A DNA stretch of 64,000 nucleotides, from positions 14,279,385-14,343,384 of the forward strand of contig CM067084.1 in the NCBI GenBank assembly GCA_034008185.1, read 5' to 3'. The translations under genes were made by a program, and so were the position numbers. The stretch is from Gorsachius magnificus. Taxonomy: Eukaryota > Chordata > Aves > Pelecaniformes > Ardeidae. The stretch's first letter is position 1. Each line of letters starts with the position of its first letter. The notes beneath the pieces were generated by a model. The model was not told where the DNA came from, searched no databases, and was given only the letters and a program-made list of their open reading frames with translations. Shown piece after piece: positions 1 to 13,902 of this stretch.

Positions 1-3000
1 TTCCCTTCTGTTTGAAACCTCACCAAATCAGCTGCCACAAACACCTAAGCGCCTTCGGTTCTCCTTTCTACTGTATTTGCAAACCTCAAAGTCGGTGACC
101 TAAACTCCTTTGCGGTGACCCATTTAACTTACATTTATGGTGTTGTACCTGTTCCACTGTTGCAAGCTCTATCCCTCTCTCAGGAAAACAGAAGCAATAG
201 GAAGGTTTTGTGTTAGGATAGATATCACCCCACAGAATTAAACACCCCCCAGGCTCTCACTCTTTCAACCTTTTACTCAGAACTAGTCTTGTGCTTGTTT
301 TAGCTCTGTTTTGCCCATACTCCTTCCTCACGTCCACTTAGTGCACAGACTTCCATCAGTGATAATGCTGCATTCTGTCTACACACACTTGTACAAGTGC
401 GGGGGGCAGATAAGAAAGAAAAATATCTAACATGGATAAATATAGACATGTATAAAATGGAATGGCAGGAAGAGGGGTAACAAAAAAACTCCCCAGCCAG
501 TCACAGATTGCGTATGTTTTAGATAGTTAGCAATAGTGTGTACACCTTCATCTGCCCTTTACACTGGTGGAATGTTTTGTATGTTGAGAGGCTGTTACCG
601 AAAGAGCACATCAGCTGGAGGCATCACTTCAGGCATTTGCTTTAAGAAGCTGCCAAGGGGATACCATCAAAGAGGACTGGACACTACCAAAGAAAAAGAA
701 AGAGCTGTTGTGGGGTGTGAAGAAGGGAAGAAGGAAACTGGTTGTACTGGATAAAGAGACTGCATTTCCAGAAAGAAAAGAAACTGCATGCAGGGATCAG
801 GAGAACACATATTTTCCTCCGTTTGATTTACATTTACTGAATGCTCTACAAGTAAATGAAAAACTCATGCAGGGGAATACATGCAAGTAATCTGGAGTGG
901 TTTTGGCTGGTTTCTCTGGGTTTGTACCTCTCGTCTGTTAATTATAGAAGAATTCATTTCTGTACCTCTCCTGAAGTCTGTGCATCCTTTAGAGCTGGCG
1001 GCACCATGTCCATGAAGATGTGATCTTTAGAGTCAGCACAGTGACAGGGCAGTGTTTTGGGAACCAGCAGCAGCAAACAGAGCTGAGGTTCTGCATCCCT
1101 GTTCCCTGTGGACAGTGTGTCAGTACCAAGAAAGCAAGAAAAAGCTGGAGCTTGCCACACAGCTGGATCCTACTGCCAGAGCACAGCAGGGATGGAGGCA
1201 GGTGGTGCTACCAGCACGTCCAGGCACCCAGGATGCTCCAACACACCCTCTCAGGGGGCAGACAAACTGCTCTTCTTGTGGGCACAGTGAGCAAAGTGCC
1301 TGTTAGCAAGAGGCTCCTGTGGCTAATTGAACCCGCTGGTATAATTTTTCATCTCTCTTTTTTGCTGTTATGATGGCTGATGCTCACCATCGAATTTATG
1401 TAAAAACTGGATGTAGCAGGTAAGACAAGATTACCTCAAACACCTTTGAAAGAATTAAACCTAGAAGAGAAATCTTACCGATGTACTTAGGGAGTTATAA
1501 AGTGTTACTTCTGTGGCTTTTGCTTCTTTTTACATGCAAACCAGAGTAACACCCTATTTTCTATCAACAAACAAGCTTGAATTAATGGAGGGCATAACTC
1601 CTTGGTTACCCTGAGCAAATGTAAGGGCAGACTATTGTCAAAATGTGTGGCTCTGTCTTTGGCAGCAGCCTGTGCTTGCATCAACCAGTACAGAGTGGCT
1701 GCAGAACCACAGCCTCAGCTTTATTCATCTTTCCCAGACTCGTATTGTCTCATGAAGAAAAAAGAGAAACTTCAGACCATGGCTTGAAGGCATGCCCTTA
1801 TATGTTACCTTCACTTCCACAGCCCCCTGTGTCAGTCCTATTGAATATTTTTATGAATCGTGTCATAATATCATAATCTGGATCCTCAGTCTCAGGCCCT
1901 GTAACAAAAGGAGGAGCATGGCTGTCCTGTACTATCTTGTATCTTCCCCAGATGACTCCCTTTTTCCCTGCAGTCACTGGGTTTCCACATCTATGCTTTT
2001 CATCAACAGAAACATCAGCACAACCTGGAGAATTTCCTTTCTGTCTGAGAATGAAAAGCAATACAAAATATTCCTTTTTGTTCATTCCTGGCCCAAAGTT
2101 GACTTCTGTTCTCATCTTGTTAAGGAAACAAACTGCTAAACTAAACAAAAGCCAAAGGCATCGTACCTTAATTCCCTAGGACAACTTGGGTGTTGGGTCC
2201 TCTCAGCACTGACGTCCTCCGGGAGGAGTTTTTTCCCAGCAAACCTGGATATTAGCTGTAGGAACATAAGAGAGTCTGATTTTTATTTTTATTTCATTTT
2301 TTAAAAGAGTTTCCCTTACCAAAATTATCATTCTGGCTCACAACAGGCATTGGTCATTGCTCATATTATGCCGATCATTAGGATTCTCGAAGTAAGCTTG
2401 GTATTATCAGGGCTTTAACTTTACTCAGATCAGGCTCACTGACATGAAAGGACATATTTCTATGAACGTTAGTGGGAGCTAGATCAGGATTAATTAAAAA
2501 AGCCCAGCAGTTGTGTAAGCTTTTGCTTTTAGTAGTGAAATAAACAAGAAGATAAAAATTGAGGAACACAGTTTGGGTAGTCTTAAAGTTTTAGGTTCCT
2601 GAACAAAAATCTTCTCACAGGATTTCAGCTTATATGGCCTAAGACAGAACTATAGAAAAATACTGTGCAAGCTGGGAGGACTTTTATGCTGACATAATGG
2701 TTACATTGGGAATAACGAGTGAAACAGAAGTTGCAAAAGCTTGCACATTCTAGCAGGGGAACTAATTTCAACAAAGAGAGGAACCAAAATGGAGGGAACT
2801 GAAATAATTAGATTAGCTTAATTGTAACCATTTCTAAATAACGACAGGCATAGAAATGTTCAGTAATTTTGTAAGAGGAGTAACCTGTGAATGGCAAAAA
2901 GCAGCATTCTCTTTAATGCACACAGCTGGCAAGAGAAGAGACAACCTGTTCGACACAAATCATGTTCGTTCTTCCTGCATACTGCCTAAAAATCCAGCCC

Positions 3001-4774
3001 TTTTTTCTTTGGTAAAACTCTGGTTCAGGTTTTCATTGTCTCACGTGTCCACAAACAAAGCTTCCTCTTCCTGGTTTCAACAAATCTACTTTCTCTCCCT
3101 GCAAAACCATTTAACACATTGCAGTAAAAATGACCTTGCTGACTCACCACTTCTATTGTATTTTCATGTACCCTGCATCCCTCATCTATCTCCTCCTTCT
3201 CCTAATGCATCAAACAAGCTCTATACCTTGCTCTTACCCACCTCTCAAAGCACACACTGGTCAGTACTTCTTGCAGGTGCCCAAGGAGATAAGAGATGGC
3301 TCTCCGGTGGCCAGTGCTCTCCAATACTGCTCCTTCCCCTTTTATCGCGTTCCTTTTGCAAATGAAAAGCTTCCTGTAAAGAAAATCTACAAAGTCGCTT
3401 CAAATCTCTGCCTAAGACTTAGTGATGCCTTCCATGCATGTAACACCTGACACTGACTCATTGCCCCTATGCTGTGGTTACTGCCTTTATTCTTATTCCA
3501 AGCTCTCAAGCTCGGCTGGATGCTACCTTTGGTTTTGCATCTGCTCATTTTCGTGTCACGTACTCAGGTTACAAGATCTTGGAGGTGAGGGCTGGGCCCT
3601 GTTTCCCGCAGTGTGTGACTGCTTTAGAAGCTCTCCATTACAAGATGAGAGGTTAAGCCTTTTGGAGTTGTGTGCACAAGATCTCAGCTCGTGTAAAGCC
3701 TGGGAGATACACGGCTGAAAGCCAGCTTCCTCATGTGCCCCAGAGAGTGCTGAGCCTGTATTTAGTTTTGAAAAGATCCCTGGCTTTTCCCTTCAGCTGG
3801 GATAAAGTCGTATGCTTCCTGGCCAGCTGCCTTGGGGAGGTGGGAATGGATTGCTGTGATACCCTAGGTTAGGAAGAGCTCTGCGAGCAGTCACCCATTG
3901 ATACCCTTCTGGATCATTCTACAAGAAAGAGATAAAGTCCCTAAGAGGACCAGAGGCAAAGAGTGACAGTGCTGCATTACAATCCACTTTATTGGGCTGA
4001 CATGCCTAAGGTTTGGTTCCCTCTGACTGCCTTCAGTCATCAGCTGTGGAAGCATCGCTGAAGCGCACTGCAGGGTTCGTCACAGTGAGAATCTCCTCAA
4101 CGCACCTTTTTATTCATGAAGAGTTGTCACGGGGCAACCACTTGAAAAATAAATAGCTGTGTAGCTGTACACCGAATAGAGTCTGTGCACCTGGTTTTCT
4201 TCCCAGAGCCAAACTGCAGTCACGAATCTTGTCACCAAGGAAGATGGCCGTGCTGTGGCATGTGGCAGCAGGAGCAAATAATTACTTTTGTGGGATACGG
4301 AGGACCAGACTTCTGCGTAGCCTCAGCTCCTCCCTCTGCAGTTGTTTCAGTCTTTTGGGGCACATATTAAGGGCAAATTTGTCACCAGGTGAAAGTTCTC
4401 ACATGACCAAAGCAAGTTTTCTAATAAAATTAAAGATTTTTTATTTAAGCATTCTCATAATTATTTGTGGAAGACTCAATGCAGCTGCACAGCAAATTGC
4501 TACTCGTACATCATTCACTGACATCAGTAATTTTCAAAGTAACAGTGCTTTGGAAGATGCTCTCATATCTCAGAAAAGAAATGACAAATACATGCAACTA
4601 AAGACAAAAACACTAGGAAGAGTGTGTGCATGTTGCTTTGGTGCCATGATCACTCTAATTAGTCAGGGACTGACAGTAGATCACACAACACTGTGAAATC
4701 ATAGAGGAAGAAAATGGCTAAATGGCAAGGTCTGTAGGTGTGTATTGGAAGTAGATTTTACAATTTACTTAAAT

Positions 4775-4817
4775 TGTGTGTATGTGCGCCTGTGTGTGTA
4801 TGCGTGCACACACATGT
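4775..4817 (+). repeat. Imperfect TG/CA-rich microsatellite
   Basis: Alternating purine-pyrimidine sequence of TGTG/TGCG/CACA dinucleotides with interruptions. Confidence 0.7.
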
Positions 4818-7800
4818 GAAGCCATATCCTGTAAAGAAAGCAGAGAAAGGAAAAAGGCAAAAAAAGGCAGGAGGAGGAGAAGTGGAGCAATCATCATCGC
4901 TGAAACGAAAAGGAGGTTCAGAATTAAGAAAAGAAAGGCCAGCTAGAAAGGAGTTGGCCATCCAGCAGCAAAAGCGGTGACAAATTGCTCAATCTCCCTC
5001 CTTTCAGACTGAAAGGAACCAATGGCAGGGGCCATTGGGGAGCAGGAAATGTGCCCTATACAGATTTGGCAGAGGCCACAAGATCTCCAATCCACAGGAC
5101 TTGCACATCCAGGTCACTGCACACTCACAGTCAACAAAAAGAAAACTATTCACTCTAGAGATTAGCCCTGGGAAATGGGAACGACCATCCAGGACCCATC
5201 GACCTACAACAAAAGCAACATCATTTCTCGTTACTGGACTCTTTCACAGAGTATTAAACTTTTCAGAAAGCTTCTAGAGGGTGGACTCTTAGATTCACCT
5301 CCCCTTGTCCCCACTGAACAGCCTTTCACTGGGCAAGCAGCCCGAGTCATCTGAAAGAGCACGGCCTCACAGAGATCCTGGGCTGCTGAGGGTGCGTGAA
5401 GGTGGCAGAAGCAAGCTCTTGTAGCGCCGAATCCTGCCTGACCTCAGAGGAGCCACTTCATTTATAATAGCCTCCTCTTCTTTTTCTGAGGCTTAAATTA
5501 TCGTAGTGCATTTCTTGCTTACGAACGCTTTAACACTGACATTATATTGCGATGTTAAAATTGGAATGTCATTTCAGGAAAACCTATAGCCACCCATGAA
5601 ATAAAAATATAAACTACAACAAATAAAGTAGTCAACATGAAAAACTTCCTGGGTTTAATACAGAGGTATCTGTAAATAATACAAATCCAGGCTTAATAGA
5701 AAATAGTCACACACAGAGATCACTGAAAGCAACTGTGAGAAAGCTGATAAGGGAAAAAATATGAGGCTATATGTATAAATACAGAGGAAGAACAAGGATC
5801 TTATGATGCGACATGCTCAGAAGATACGGATTCTAAGCATACCTCAATAGTAGTGAAATCGGTAACATCTATATTAAACCATTATAAGGAGTTTCCCTCT
5901 TCCCAAAACATCTCCCCAGTAGTTACCATTTCCTACAAATCTGTTGCTTTCAATGATCTACATATTAAACAAAACACAACACTATGTTACTTCATTAAAC
6001 TGGCCCAAATGACATAAACAGGTAGTGTTTGGAAAAGGATTTTGTTATGAAAAGCTCCTTTCCCACACCCTCTTTTTTCATTCGGTTTTACCTTTCATGT
6101 TTAGTTAGAACTTCTGAAGATTCCTCTTTCTCTCTCTGTCAAAATAAACAATGAAATATTGCATGCAAATTTTCCAAAGGCCTTATTAAAGGATATTTCA
6201 GGTAATTTTTCAGGGAAAAGTGCAGTCTTCTCTTTATGCCCTTAAAAGCTGGGTGCCTGGCAAGATATGGCTGAACACCCGGGGCCCGGTCAGTGCAATC
6301 ACTTACATTTTTCAGAACAGGCTGTGATTACGATGCTCTAAGGTTAGCAACCAGCATGGAAAGCATCCACGTGTGCTTTGTAGTGCAATCCAAGGGGCAA
6401 CTAATGGCTGCCTGCCGGCTCACGCAGAGCTGCCTAAGGCGCAGCCTGAGACCCGTAGCCAGGGCAGGTCGAGGGGCAGTGCTTGGGCACACACCTCAGC
6501 TCCCAGGCAGGTTTCGTGTCTTAGGCTCTGCTTAGCCAGAGGATTTACTCCTCTGTGTCCCACAGAGAGCAGAGTATGTAGCTGTGCTGCTGAAGTGGTC
6601 TGCATAAAATAAGGCACCATACACAGGGCAAAATTTGGGAGTCGCTGGGGTCAAGACCACCTTTTGTCATCTTTTCAGTCAGCTAGAGAAGACCGCCAGA
6701 ATTCCCTCTGCTGCATGACCCAGACTGAGGACTCCAGCACTAGTGACGGTTAATCCCACTTTTATCTGGTGCCTTTAAAGGCTGCATCAACCCTGACATT
6801 TCCTGGCATTTCTTTCTCACAATTAGAGAATTTTTTTTTTTTTTTTAAAACCAGCTGAACTGGAGAGAGGGCTCCGTTTTAAAATGTGGCTACCATTAGG
6901 GCAGTGTTTCAGTGCAGGAAGATACAATATACCTCTGCACTGTACCACTGTGCATTATTTAATTCTCTGAATGACCAAGAGGTAAACAGCAGTAAAAAAG
7001 ATCAGCCCCACAAACCCAGTAGTGACACAAGTTGCTTAAGTGGAGCCCTTCTCACCGATATTTTTCTCATGCTTTCTGATTTTGCCTGTCACCTAGGACA
7101 GGCATCTTAATAGTACTGACATGCTTTAATATGGTATAATCCATGTACTCCAAATTGCCCCCTGGAGCTATCCAGGGGCTGTTAAGTGATATGATCATTA
7201 AAATAGAATGACAGCCTTGCAGTGAGGGAGCATTGGGGAATATCAAGACCTGGGGACTGCCTGAGAGTCCTTCCTGACCCAAAAAGCACAATAGCAGTTG
7301 AGTGGAGAAATGATACTAAAGAGAATCCCACATAAGCCCCTTTCTTATTTTGGTCTCTTTAGTTGAATCGCTTCTTCCCCACTTTTTAGTCACCACCTTG
7401 ACTGTAGGTCAGGCCTGATAAACAAACCAGGTGACCCCTTTATACACATAACTGGGAATTCAGTGGCTGAAGCAAAACCCAGAAACATGCTCTGGCTTAG
7501 ACGCTGCCAGAAGAAACCTGGGTGCTCCAGGCCTGCACTGCTCTCTGCAGCACTGAACGCAGTGAGGACGAAGCACCAGCAAACAGCTCAGGGGAGAATT
7601 AAACAGCCTCTTCACTTTGCTTGGGATATAGGTTTTACTTCTCTTACAGGGATTCGAGGCTTTACTGGCAGACAAGGCACCTGTGTCCCAGCCAGATTCT
7701 CCGTAACGGATGTATTGGCAGATCCACACAGAAAGTCACCATGCTCCACAGTGGACAGAGCTATTTTGGATCCAAAGCAAAGGCAAAGAAAGAGCTGGGA

Positions 7801-8480
7801 AAAGCCTGAAACAGCTCCGCCCTAAATAAAAGGAGATGAATCACACCCACTGCTCATGCAATTGTTCCCTTACTGCAAGAGCACCTTTCAAATTCAAAGG
7901 CCGTCCTTCTGAACCTCTGAGTCCTGTACCCAGAGAGCCACTGGACAGACCTGTGATCCTTGGAGTGCCTAGACAAAGAGAAGGACATGCCTCTGTAAAA
8001 CAGATCTCAGCTGAATACGCAGCTGGGATGATAGACAGCTTTCCAACACTGACCCTTGGTCCCTCCCTTTCTCCTACAGTCAGTGGGACTCACCCGGCAG
8101 ACCCGCTCTGACACTGTCCCACTGCATCCGAACTGCATGAGGGAAATGGAACAGCTATCTTGGCTTAGGAACTACTCCAAGTCAGTTTGAATGCCCACAG
8201 CAAATTATAAGCAGATGTGCAAAGAGATAATACTTAACAATGCATAGCCTAAAACATGGGTTTTGTAAGATTACCAGAACAGGGTGGGTACATCCTGTGG
8301 ATTCAAATACCTCTTCCCAACACATCAGGGCCTGATAAACAGAGGAGCAGGCAGAGAAGGGACAGTGCCTGAACTTTCATTCTGCAATGGCACTTAAATT
8401 ACAACTCCTGTCATTAACATCCGATAATGCCTGCCAGCCTGTGCAAACTGGAATTTTGAACACATAATAAGTTGTAGGGT

Positions 8481-8531
8481 TTCCTTTTTTTCTGTTTTTT
8501 TTTTTTTTTCTTTTTTATTTTCTTTTTTTTT
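8481..8531 (+). repeat. T-rich tract
   Basis: T homopolymer interrupted by C, G and one A; low-complexity only. Confidence 0.8.
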
Positions 8532-9622
8532 AAACATTTCCTTAGAATACTGAGTTACTCTGTAGCTAAGCTGGCAATTTTTCAGAGAAAAAACCCCCAA
8601 CTTTTTCCTCAAGGGATATAGTCAGGGGATATTTACCACAGAAAAAAAAACTAGTTCTTTTTTTGGTAACAGATCCAGCAGCACACAGTGAGTCAAAAGG
8701 GAACTGTGTAATGTGGGGATGAGAAATGGGATTGTCTAAGCAATGTTACCTCCTCTACCTTGTCTTGAGATGTTCTTCACACTATGCTTCACCTATGGAC
8801 AGCATAAGAAGCTTTTGTTAACTTTGCTCTGCTCCTCACATGTTCGTAAGTGCTGCAGGGGAAAAGCTTGGCAACAGGGAGCATTCTTAAGGCCTGGGAT
8901 GAACTCCTGGTCTTCAAATGCCGTAAGCAGTTAAAGCTACAGAAACAGTAAGGAACAGGCAGGAACCATTTCCCATGGAGGCAGAGCCAAAACAGTCTGC
9001 TGGCTAAGACTGAAGAAGAAAGATGCTAATTCTGCGGCCTCAAAGGTTTTTGTGGTTCTCCGGCTTCCCTACATGGCATTAGCCGTGGCTCAGGCAGACT
9101 GAATAGCAAGGCCTACCGCATGAGCTCTGCCCAGAGCTCAAGAGCATGTACTATTGCATATTTGTCACTGCAGGCCCATAGCCAATAACGCCAGGGCTAT
9201 GCATGATCACCCAGCAGTGCTAATTTGATCTGGATTAGGCCACGGTATTTTTGGCAAATTAGCCAGAGTACACATCACAGAGTGCTTGTTTATGCTGGTT
9301 TTGTGAGAATAAGCAATACATGATCTGACATAAAGCACGCTGGTACAACATTAAGCTGTTGAAACTACTGCTTTTAAACAAATCTGAATTGGCAGGGTGA
9401 GTTTACACTGGATCACTGCTGTGCACCACGTGGCCAGAACCTCTCCAATCCCAATTCAGAAGTTCTGAAGTTGGATTTACTACATAATCAATAGATGGCC
9501 TCAGCTGAACTCTTTAAAATGAACCTGCTCAATGCACTGCACATGGCGTGGCACACTGCTACTAACTACATCAGTAGAGAAGTATGTTTCAATGACAGCT
9601 GAAATTTCCCTAGCCGCTCTCC

Positions 9623-9627
9623 CTCTT
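9623..9627. repeat. Target-site duplication, left copy (CTCTT)
   Basis: Identical to 10235-10239 and exactly abutting the TG...CA ends of the solo LTR. Confidence 0.85.
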
Positions 9628-10234
9628 TGTCCTGGTTTTGGTTGGGATACAGTTATTTTTCTTTCTAGTAGCTGGTATAGTGCTGTGTTTTGGATTTAGT
9701 ATGAGAAGAATGTTGATAATTCACTGATGTTTTAGTTGTTGCTAAGTAGTGCTTAGACTAGTCAAGGGCTTCTCAGCTTTTAGCTCTGCCAGGTGCACAA
9801 GAAGCTGGGAGGGGGCACAGCCAGGACAGCTGACCGCAGCTGGCCAAAGGGCTATTCCAGAGCATAGAATGTCATGCTCAGCACAGAAATCTGGGGGAAG
9901 GAGGAGGAAGGAGGGGACATTCAGAGTAGATGGCATTTGTCTTCCCAAGTCACCGTTACGCGTGATGGAGCCCTGCTTTCCTGGGGATGGCTGAACACCT
10001 GCCTGCCCATGGGAAGGAGTGAATGAATTCCTTGCCTTGCTTTCCTTTGCTTTGCTTTCCTTTTCTTTGCTTTGCTTGCATGCGTGGCTTTTGCTTTACC
10101 TATTAAACTGTCTTTATCTCAACCCATGAGCTTTCTTACTTTTACTCTTCTGATTCTCTCCCCCATCCCACTGTGGGGGGAGTGAGCAAGCGGCTGGGTG
10201 ATTCTTAGTTGCCGGCTGGGGTTAAACCACAACA
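9628..10234 (+). mobile_element. ERVL-like solo LTR, subfamily with TTTGC-rich centre
   Basis: The element starts TGTCCTGG and ends CCACAACA, the ends typical of a very common avian ERVL-type LTR. The 5 bp direct repeats CTCTT at 9623-9627 and 10235-10239 match perfectly and mark the insertion; 5 bp is the size usual for ERVL. The centre has the CGTTACGCGTGATGGAGC block and a (CTTTG)-rich pyrimidine stretch, then ATTAAA and TCTTTATCTC, presumably the polyadenylation region. No internal retroviral sequence is present, so the provirus was lost by LTR-LTR recombination. Open frames on either strand here (e.g. 9742-9948, 9749-9994) are LTR sequence, not genes. Confidence 0.92.
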
Positions 10235-10239
10235 CTCTT
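10235..10239. repeat. Target-site duplication, right copy (CTCTT)
   Basis: Identical to 9623-9627 on the other side of the solo LTR. Confidence 0.85.
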
Positions 10240-13200
10240 GCTTCAGCAGTAGACAGCATCCCAGTAGGGTGAAAAAGGATGAGCATATGGCTAAACCCAT
10301 TACTGACATTCTTCATAGCATTTAACTTCTGTCCCTGGGCTTGTTTAAATGCAATTTGTGGCACACCTTCTCTTTTTCTCAGCAAGGACCGCTGAGATAG
10401 AACACATACACAGGCTAAAGCTAAAAGACATCCAGTGGAAAAGAGGGACGCAAACTGAGGATGCATGTGTTGAGGGCCAGGAAATATTCTATGGAAACAT
10501 CATGCCTCAGAGGAAGATAAATATGCAGCTGAGAGGCAATGATGTAAGAGTTATAGCAAACAGCAGTTCTGGGACCTGTTACCACAGCTACCTCAACAAA
10601 AGAAAACAGTTATTCGTGTTATGAAGCAATGGTAATGAAGGGGAGGTTGTTCATGGTGTGACTAATGCTTGCAAAGATACTCAGTTCACATGCGCACAGG
10701 CTACAGAAGCTGGCTGCCATTCTTGCAGCCAGGCTGTATAAACAATGGGCAGTTGATTGCAGCTGACATGTAATCTCAGCAGCACTCATAAAGCAGCAAT
10801 ATTAGACTCGATAATTAGATGGAAGAATTAGCCTCATTTTGAGGCTAAACAGCAAATTCAGTTGCCAATAAGAAAACTCAGAAAAGCAAGTCATGCCATC
10901 ATTTAAAACATTCAGTTGTAGCTGGCCAGCAGGGCAGGGAAAAGCACAGGCTTGAATATTGAATTACGTACCAGATTTCATCTGAAATGCAAGGTGGAAG
11001 AGTAATCAGGAAGTCTCTATTCTCTCCCGCAGAAGATCTCTCTAAAAAGCACCTATAATTTTAAGGAGAGAGTCTCCAGGACAGCAGATTGAGTTTAGCA
11101 GCAGACCCCTCTGTGTCTATCAGTCAGTCCATCCCAGCCTGCCCAAGCACAGGTTTCATGACATGGAATTTGGTCAAGCCCGGGCAGAGCTGCAAAGAAA
11201 AGCCACTGAAACTAGCAGCAAATGCATCACAACCTCTGCTGCAAAGCTGGTGTCAACCCACAGCCGCTGAGCAGTGTACTGTAAATAACTGAGGTCACTC
11301 GACCTGACCAAATAAGCCTTCCTACTTTATATACCTGTGGCATCTGCAATGTCAGGCAGAGTTTCTACTGTGACAGAAGATACAAATCAGACGTTCAAAC
11401 CTTTGCCACATCACCAGGTACAATTATTAATGGAAGACAGGACCTCAGCTGCCTGCCAAGGGACCCATGTCAACTGAACTAGATCCAGAGAGACTCATTG
11501 TCTTAAACATCACAACACTCCCACCTGAAAAAAGGAGAAGTCAAAAAAGAAGGTGCCAAGGTGTGTGACAACTATTAAATGTGCTGGGAATGGAATATTA
11601 GACTGCATATTCACAGACTGCAGCTGAGCAGAAATAAAATCCCCTAAACAGTCGATATCCTTTGGGGAACCAAGAGCCATTAAGTATATACTCACAAGAC
11701 TTCAGCTACTGCATAAAACTCTCACAACTTGTGAAGCTTTTGGTTTACAATGAATACTGTAAGGGAAGAATAGACTCAAGAACTGGAATCTGTAAAACAA
11801 AAAAAACATGCTGTGAGTGAGACGCCAATGTTGAAGTATTACATCCTTTACACCAACTACAGCAACAGTTCTGTGCCCCAATAGGAGTCCAAGGAACAGC
11901 CGCACTGATGTAAAACTAATGGTCTATAGCATACCTGAGTAGATGAGTAGATAGGCACGCAAATGTGCATGGGTGGAAAAGTGGATATAATCTACGCTCT
12001 TGGGCATGGAGCAATTATTTTGCAACATGAAGTGGATACACAGGCTGCTCACAACAAAACATTGCAAGTGCACCTAGCAGAGACCGCGCACGTTGTAGCA
12101 CTGGATATGGCCCAGTGACAACTGTGTAGTTCACTAACTGTAGCAGACATGGGTAGCAGGCACTGTTTCCAGGGACAAGCACTACACCCAGACGCACTGC
12201 TAAAGGCTCTGTAGAACTCTCTCTCAACATATCTCTCCATTGGGCTTTCACTGAGCCAAAACACACTCCAGGGTTGGCCATGCTGTCAGGAGTAAGTGCC
12301 ACAGACTGCTCTCTAAGGAGTAAGTAGCTGTCTAAGCAAGGTAAGATTTACATAAAAGGGATAAAGTATCATCCAGAAAATTATGGGTTGATTACTTCCC
12401 ACTTGGGCCATCAGCCACTTTTAGTCACGTCACCAGCAATACGGGACTCAAGACTAGCTAGTAATTCTTCCCAAAGGAGCAAGGTATTTACAGAGTACTT
12501 CCCTATTCCCAGTTCTTAAACTTTGTTGTTTTGGAGTTCACACTGTTATCTCAAATATAATTTATTAGAAGAGGCACTCCCATTTCCCTCCTGTATTTAT
12601 CATGAAGAGTCTGCAAAAGAATAATATGGAGTATCTCAATTTTGGCAGGGCACATGTCTTATCTGAAAGAGGACTAAACCCAAGACAAACTTCCCACTGT
12701 TCTTTCAGGTCACTTACATGATTTTTGAAGCACATTTTTTTCCCAGTTGATACCGGCAAGGTATGACACTAAGGTTTTTAAAAAGCTTTCCCAATAGCAT
12801 TTTATAGCAGAGCTTTCCAAGACAAGAAATGGCACATTAGTGATGCAAAAAGCTTCTAACTCAGTAAAATCCTGTTCTACAAAACGTTCCTCTTTTTTTT
12901 TTTTTTTTTCCTTCAGAAAATAGCCTCTGCATCCTTTCTGACTCTTCATCGGTCTTTTCTGTTTCAAAGTCCATTTATGCAAGGTATTTGTCAAAGCTTG
13001 TTTACTTGCTTGCAGTCCATGGAAATATTATGTGCTATTAAAATCAGGTCAGCACTGATTCACTAGTCTCTCTGGGGACTTTTATGTTTGGTATCAATCT
13101 CTGCCACTGTCTTGCAATTGTAGCCTTGTTTAAGATCAGTGCCTGAGGCCAAAAAGGAAAGGAAAGCTCTTTGCCCTTGAGACATCTGGAGTGGAGCCTC

Positions 13201-13807
13201 CCCCACCCTCTCCAGAGTGCTTTGCAGTGATGGTGAGGAGAGATCAATGAAAGGGACTAAAGAAATGTTAACACTTTTTTTGCTTACACAGTATGGGCAG
13301 TTTAAACCAGAGCAAACCATCTATGCCCAAACTGGTGAAAGCATTTACTTTTAGAACAGAAATTTAGAAATTTAGAACAGAAAAAGGTAACCTAGAAAAG
13401 GAACGAGAAATGTAAAAGATTCTGTTAAAACTTCTCTGTCTAGTGTCCAAAGCGCTTGATGCCTCCTGAGAACCAAGAGACAAGAGTCCATTTAGGAGTC
13501 TCCCAAATGTGCAAGATGACCAGTCTTTCTCACTAGGACCTGCAAAAAGAGCCACTTCAGCAACGCTGCAGAGCAGAAGAAAGAAGGAGTGGGGGTATGG
13601 AACAAAAAACAGAGATAGAAGTGCATAGAAAGCGGGAACAGCTACTGATGTTTATGTCAGTTGCTGTCAGGCGCTGGTGAACCTGGCTGCTCAGCTCAGC
13701 CTGGCAATGCCAAACTTGGCAAGGTGTTGCTGTGGGGCTGAGGTTGGTGTTTTGCACAGGGGAGGTGCTGGTTCTTTCCAGATCCCAGTAAGAAAGGCAC
13801 AGTCCCC

Positions 13808-13902
13808 AAAAGTTGCTAGCACACTATTAAATCTTATGTCCCTCCTGAAAGGCATGGTCCAGAAAAGTTGCTGGCACACTATTAAATGTGACATCCCTCC
13901 TG
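13808..13902 (+). repeat. Tandem duplication, 55 bp unit
   Basis: AAAAGTTGCTAGCACACTAT..CCTCCTG at 13808-13847 recurs at 13863-13902 (AAAAGTTGCTGGCACACTAT..CCTCCTG), with a handful of differences. About 1.7 copies; origin unknown. Confidence 0.85.

Larger units (their letters stand above)
1..9622. other. Intergenic sequence, no gene supported
   Basis: AT-rich non-coding sequence. Small GC-richer blocks occur near 1160-1320, 3570-3860, 6260-6580 and 7490-7810 but show no recognisable protein or repeat. The longest open frame (2856-3365, 169 codons) has no domain-like pattern. A minus-strand frame at 1798-2148 is discussed as a finding. A poly-T run lies at 6831-6846. Confidence 0.6.

Noticed and set aside
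2856..3365. Longest plus-strand open frame (169 codons)
   Set aside because: No recognisable domain, composition like translated pyrimidine-rich non-coding DNA, and several frames of this length are expected by chance in 64 kb.
4229..4696. 155-codon plus-strand open frame
   Set aside because: No family recognised, low-complexity Ser/Leu/Cys content, no splice or promoter context.
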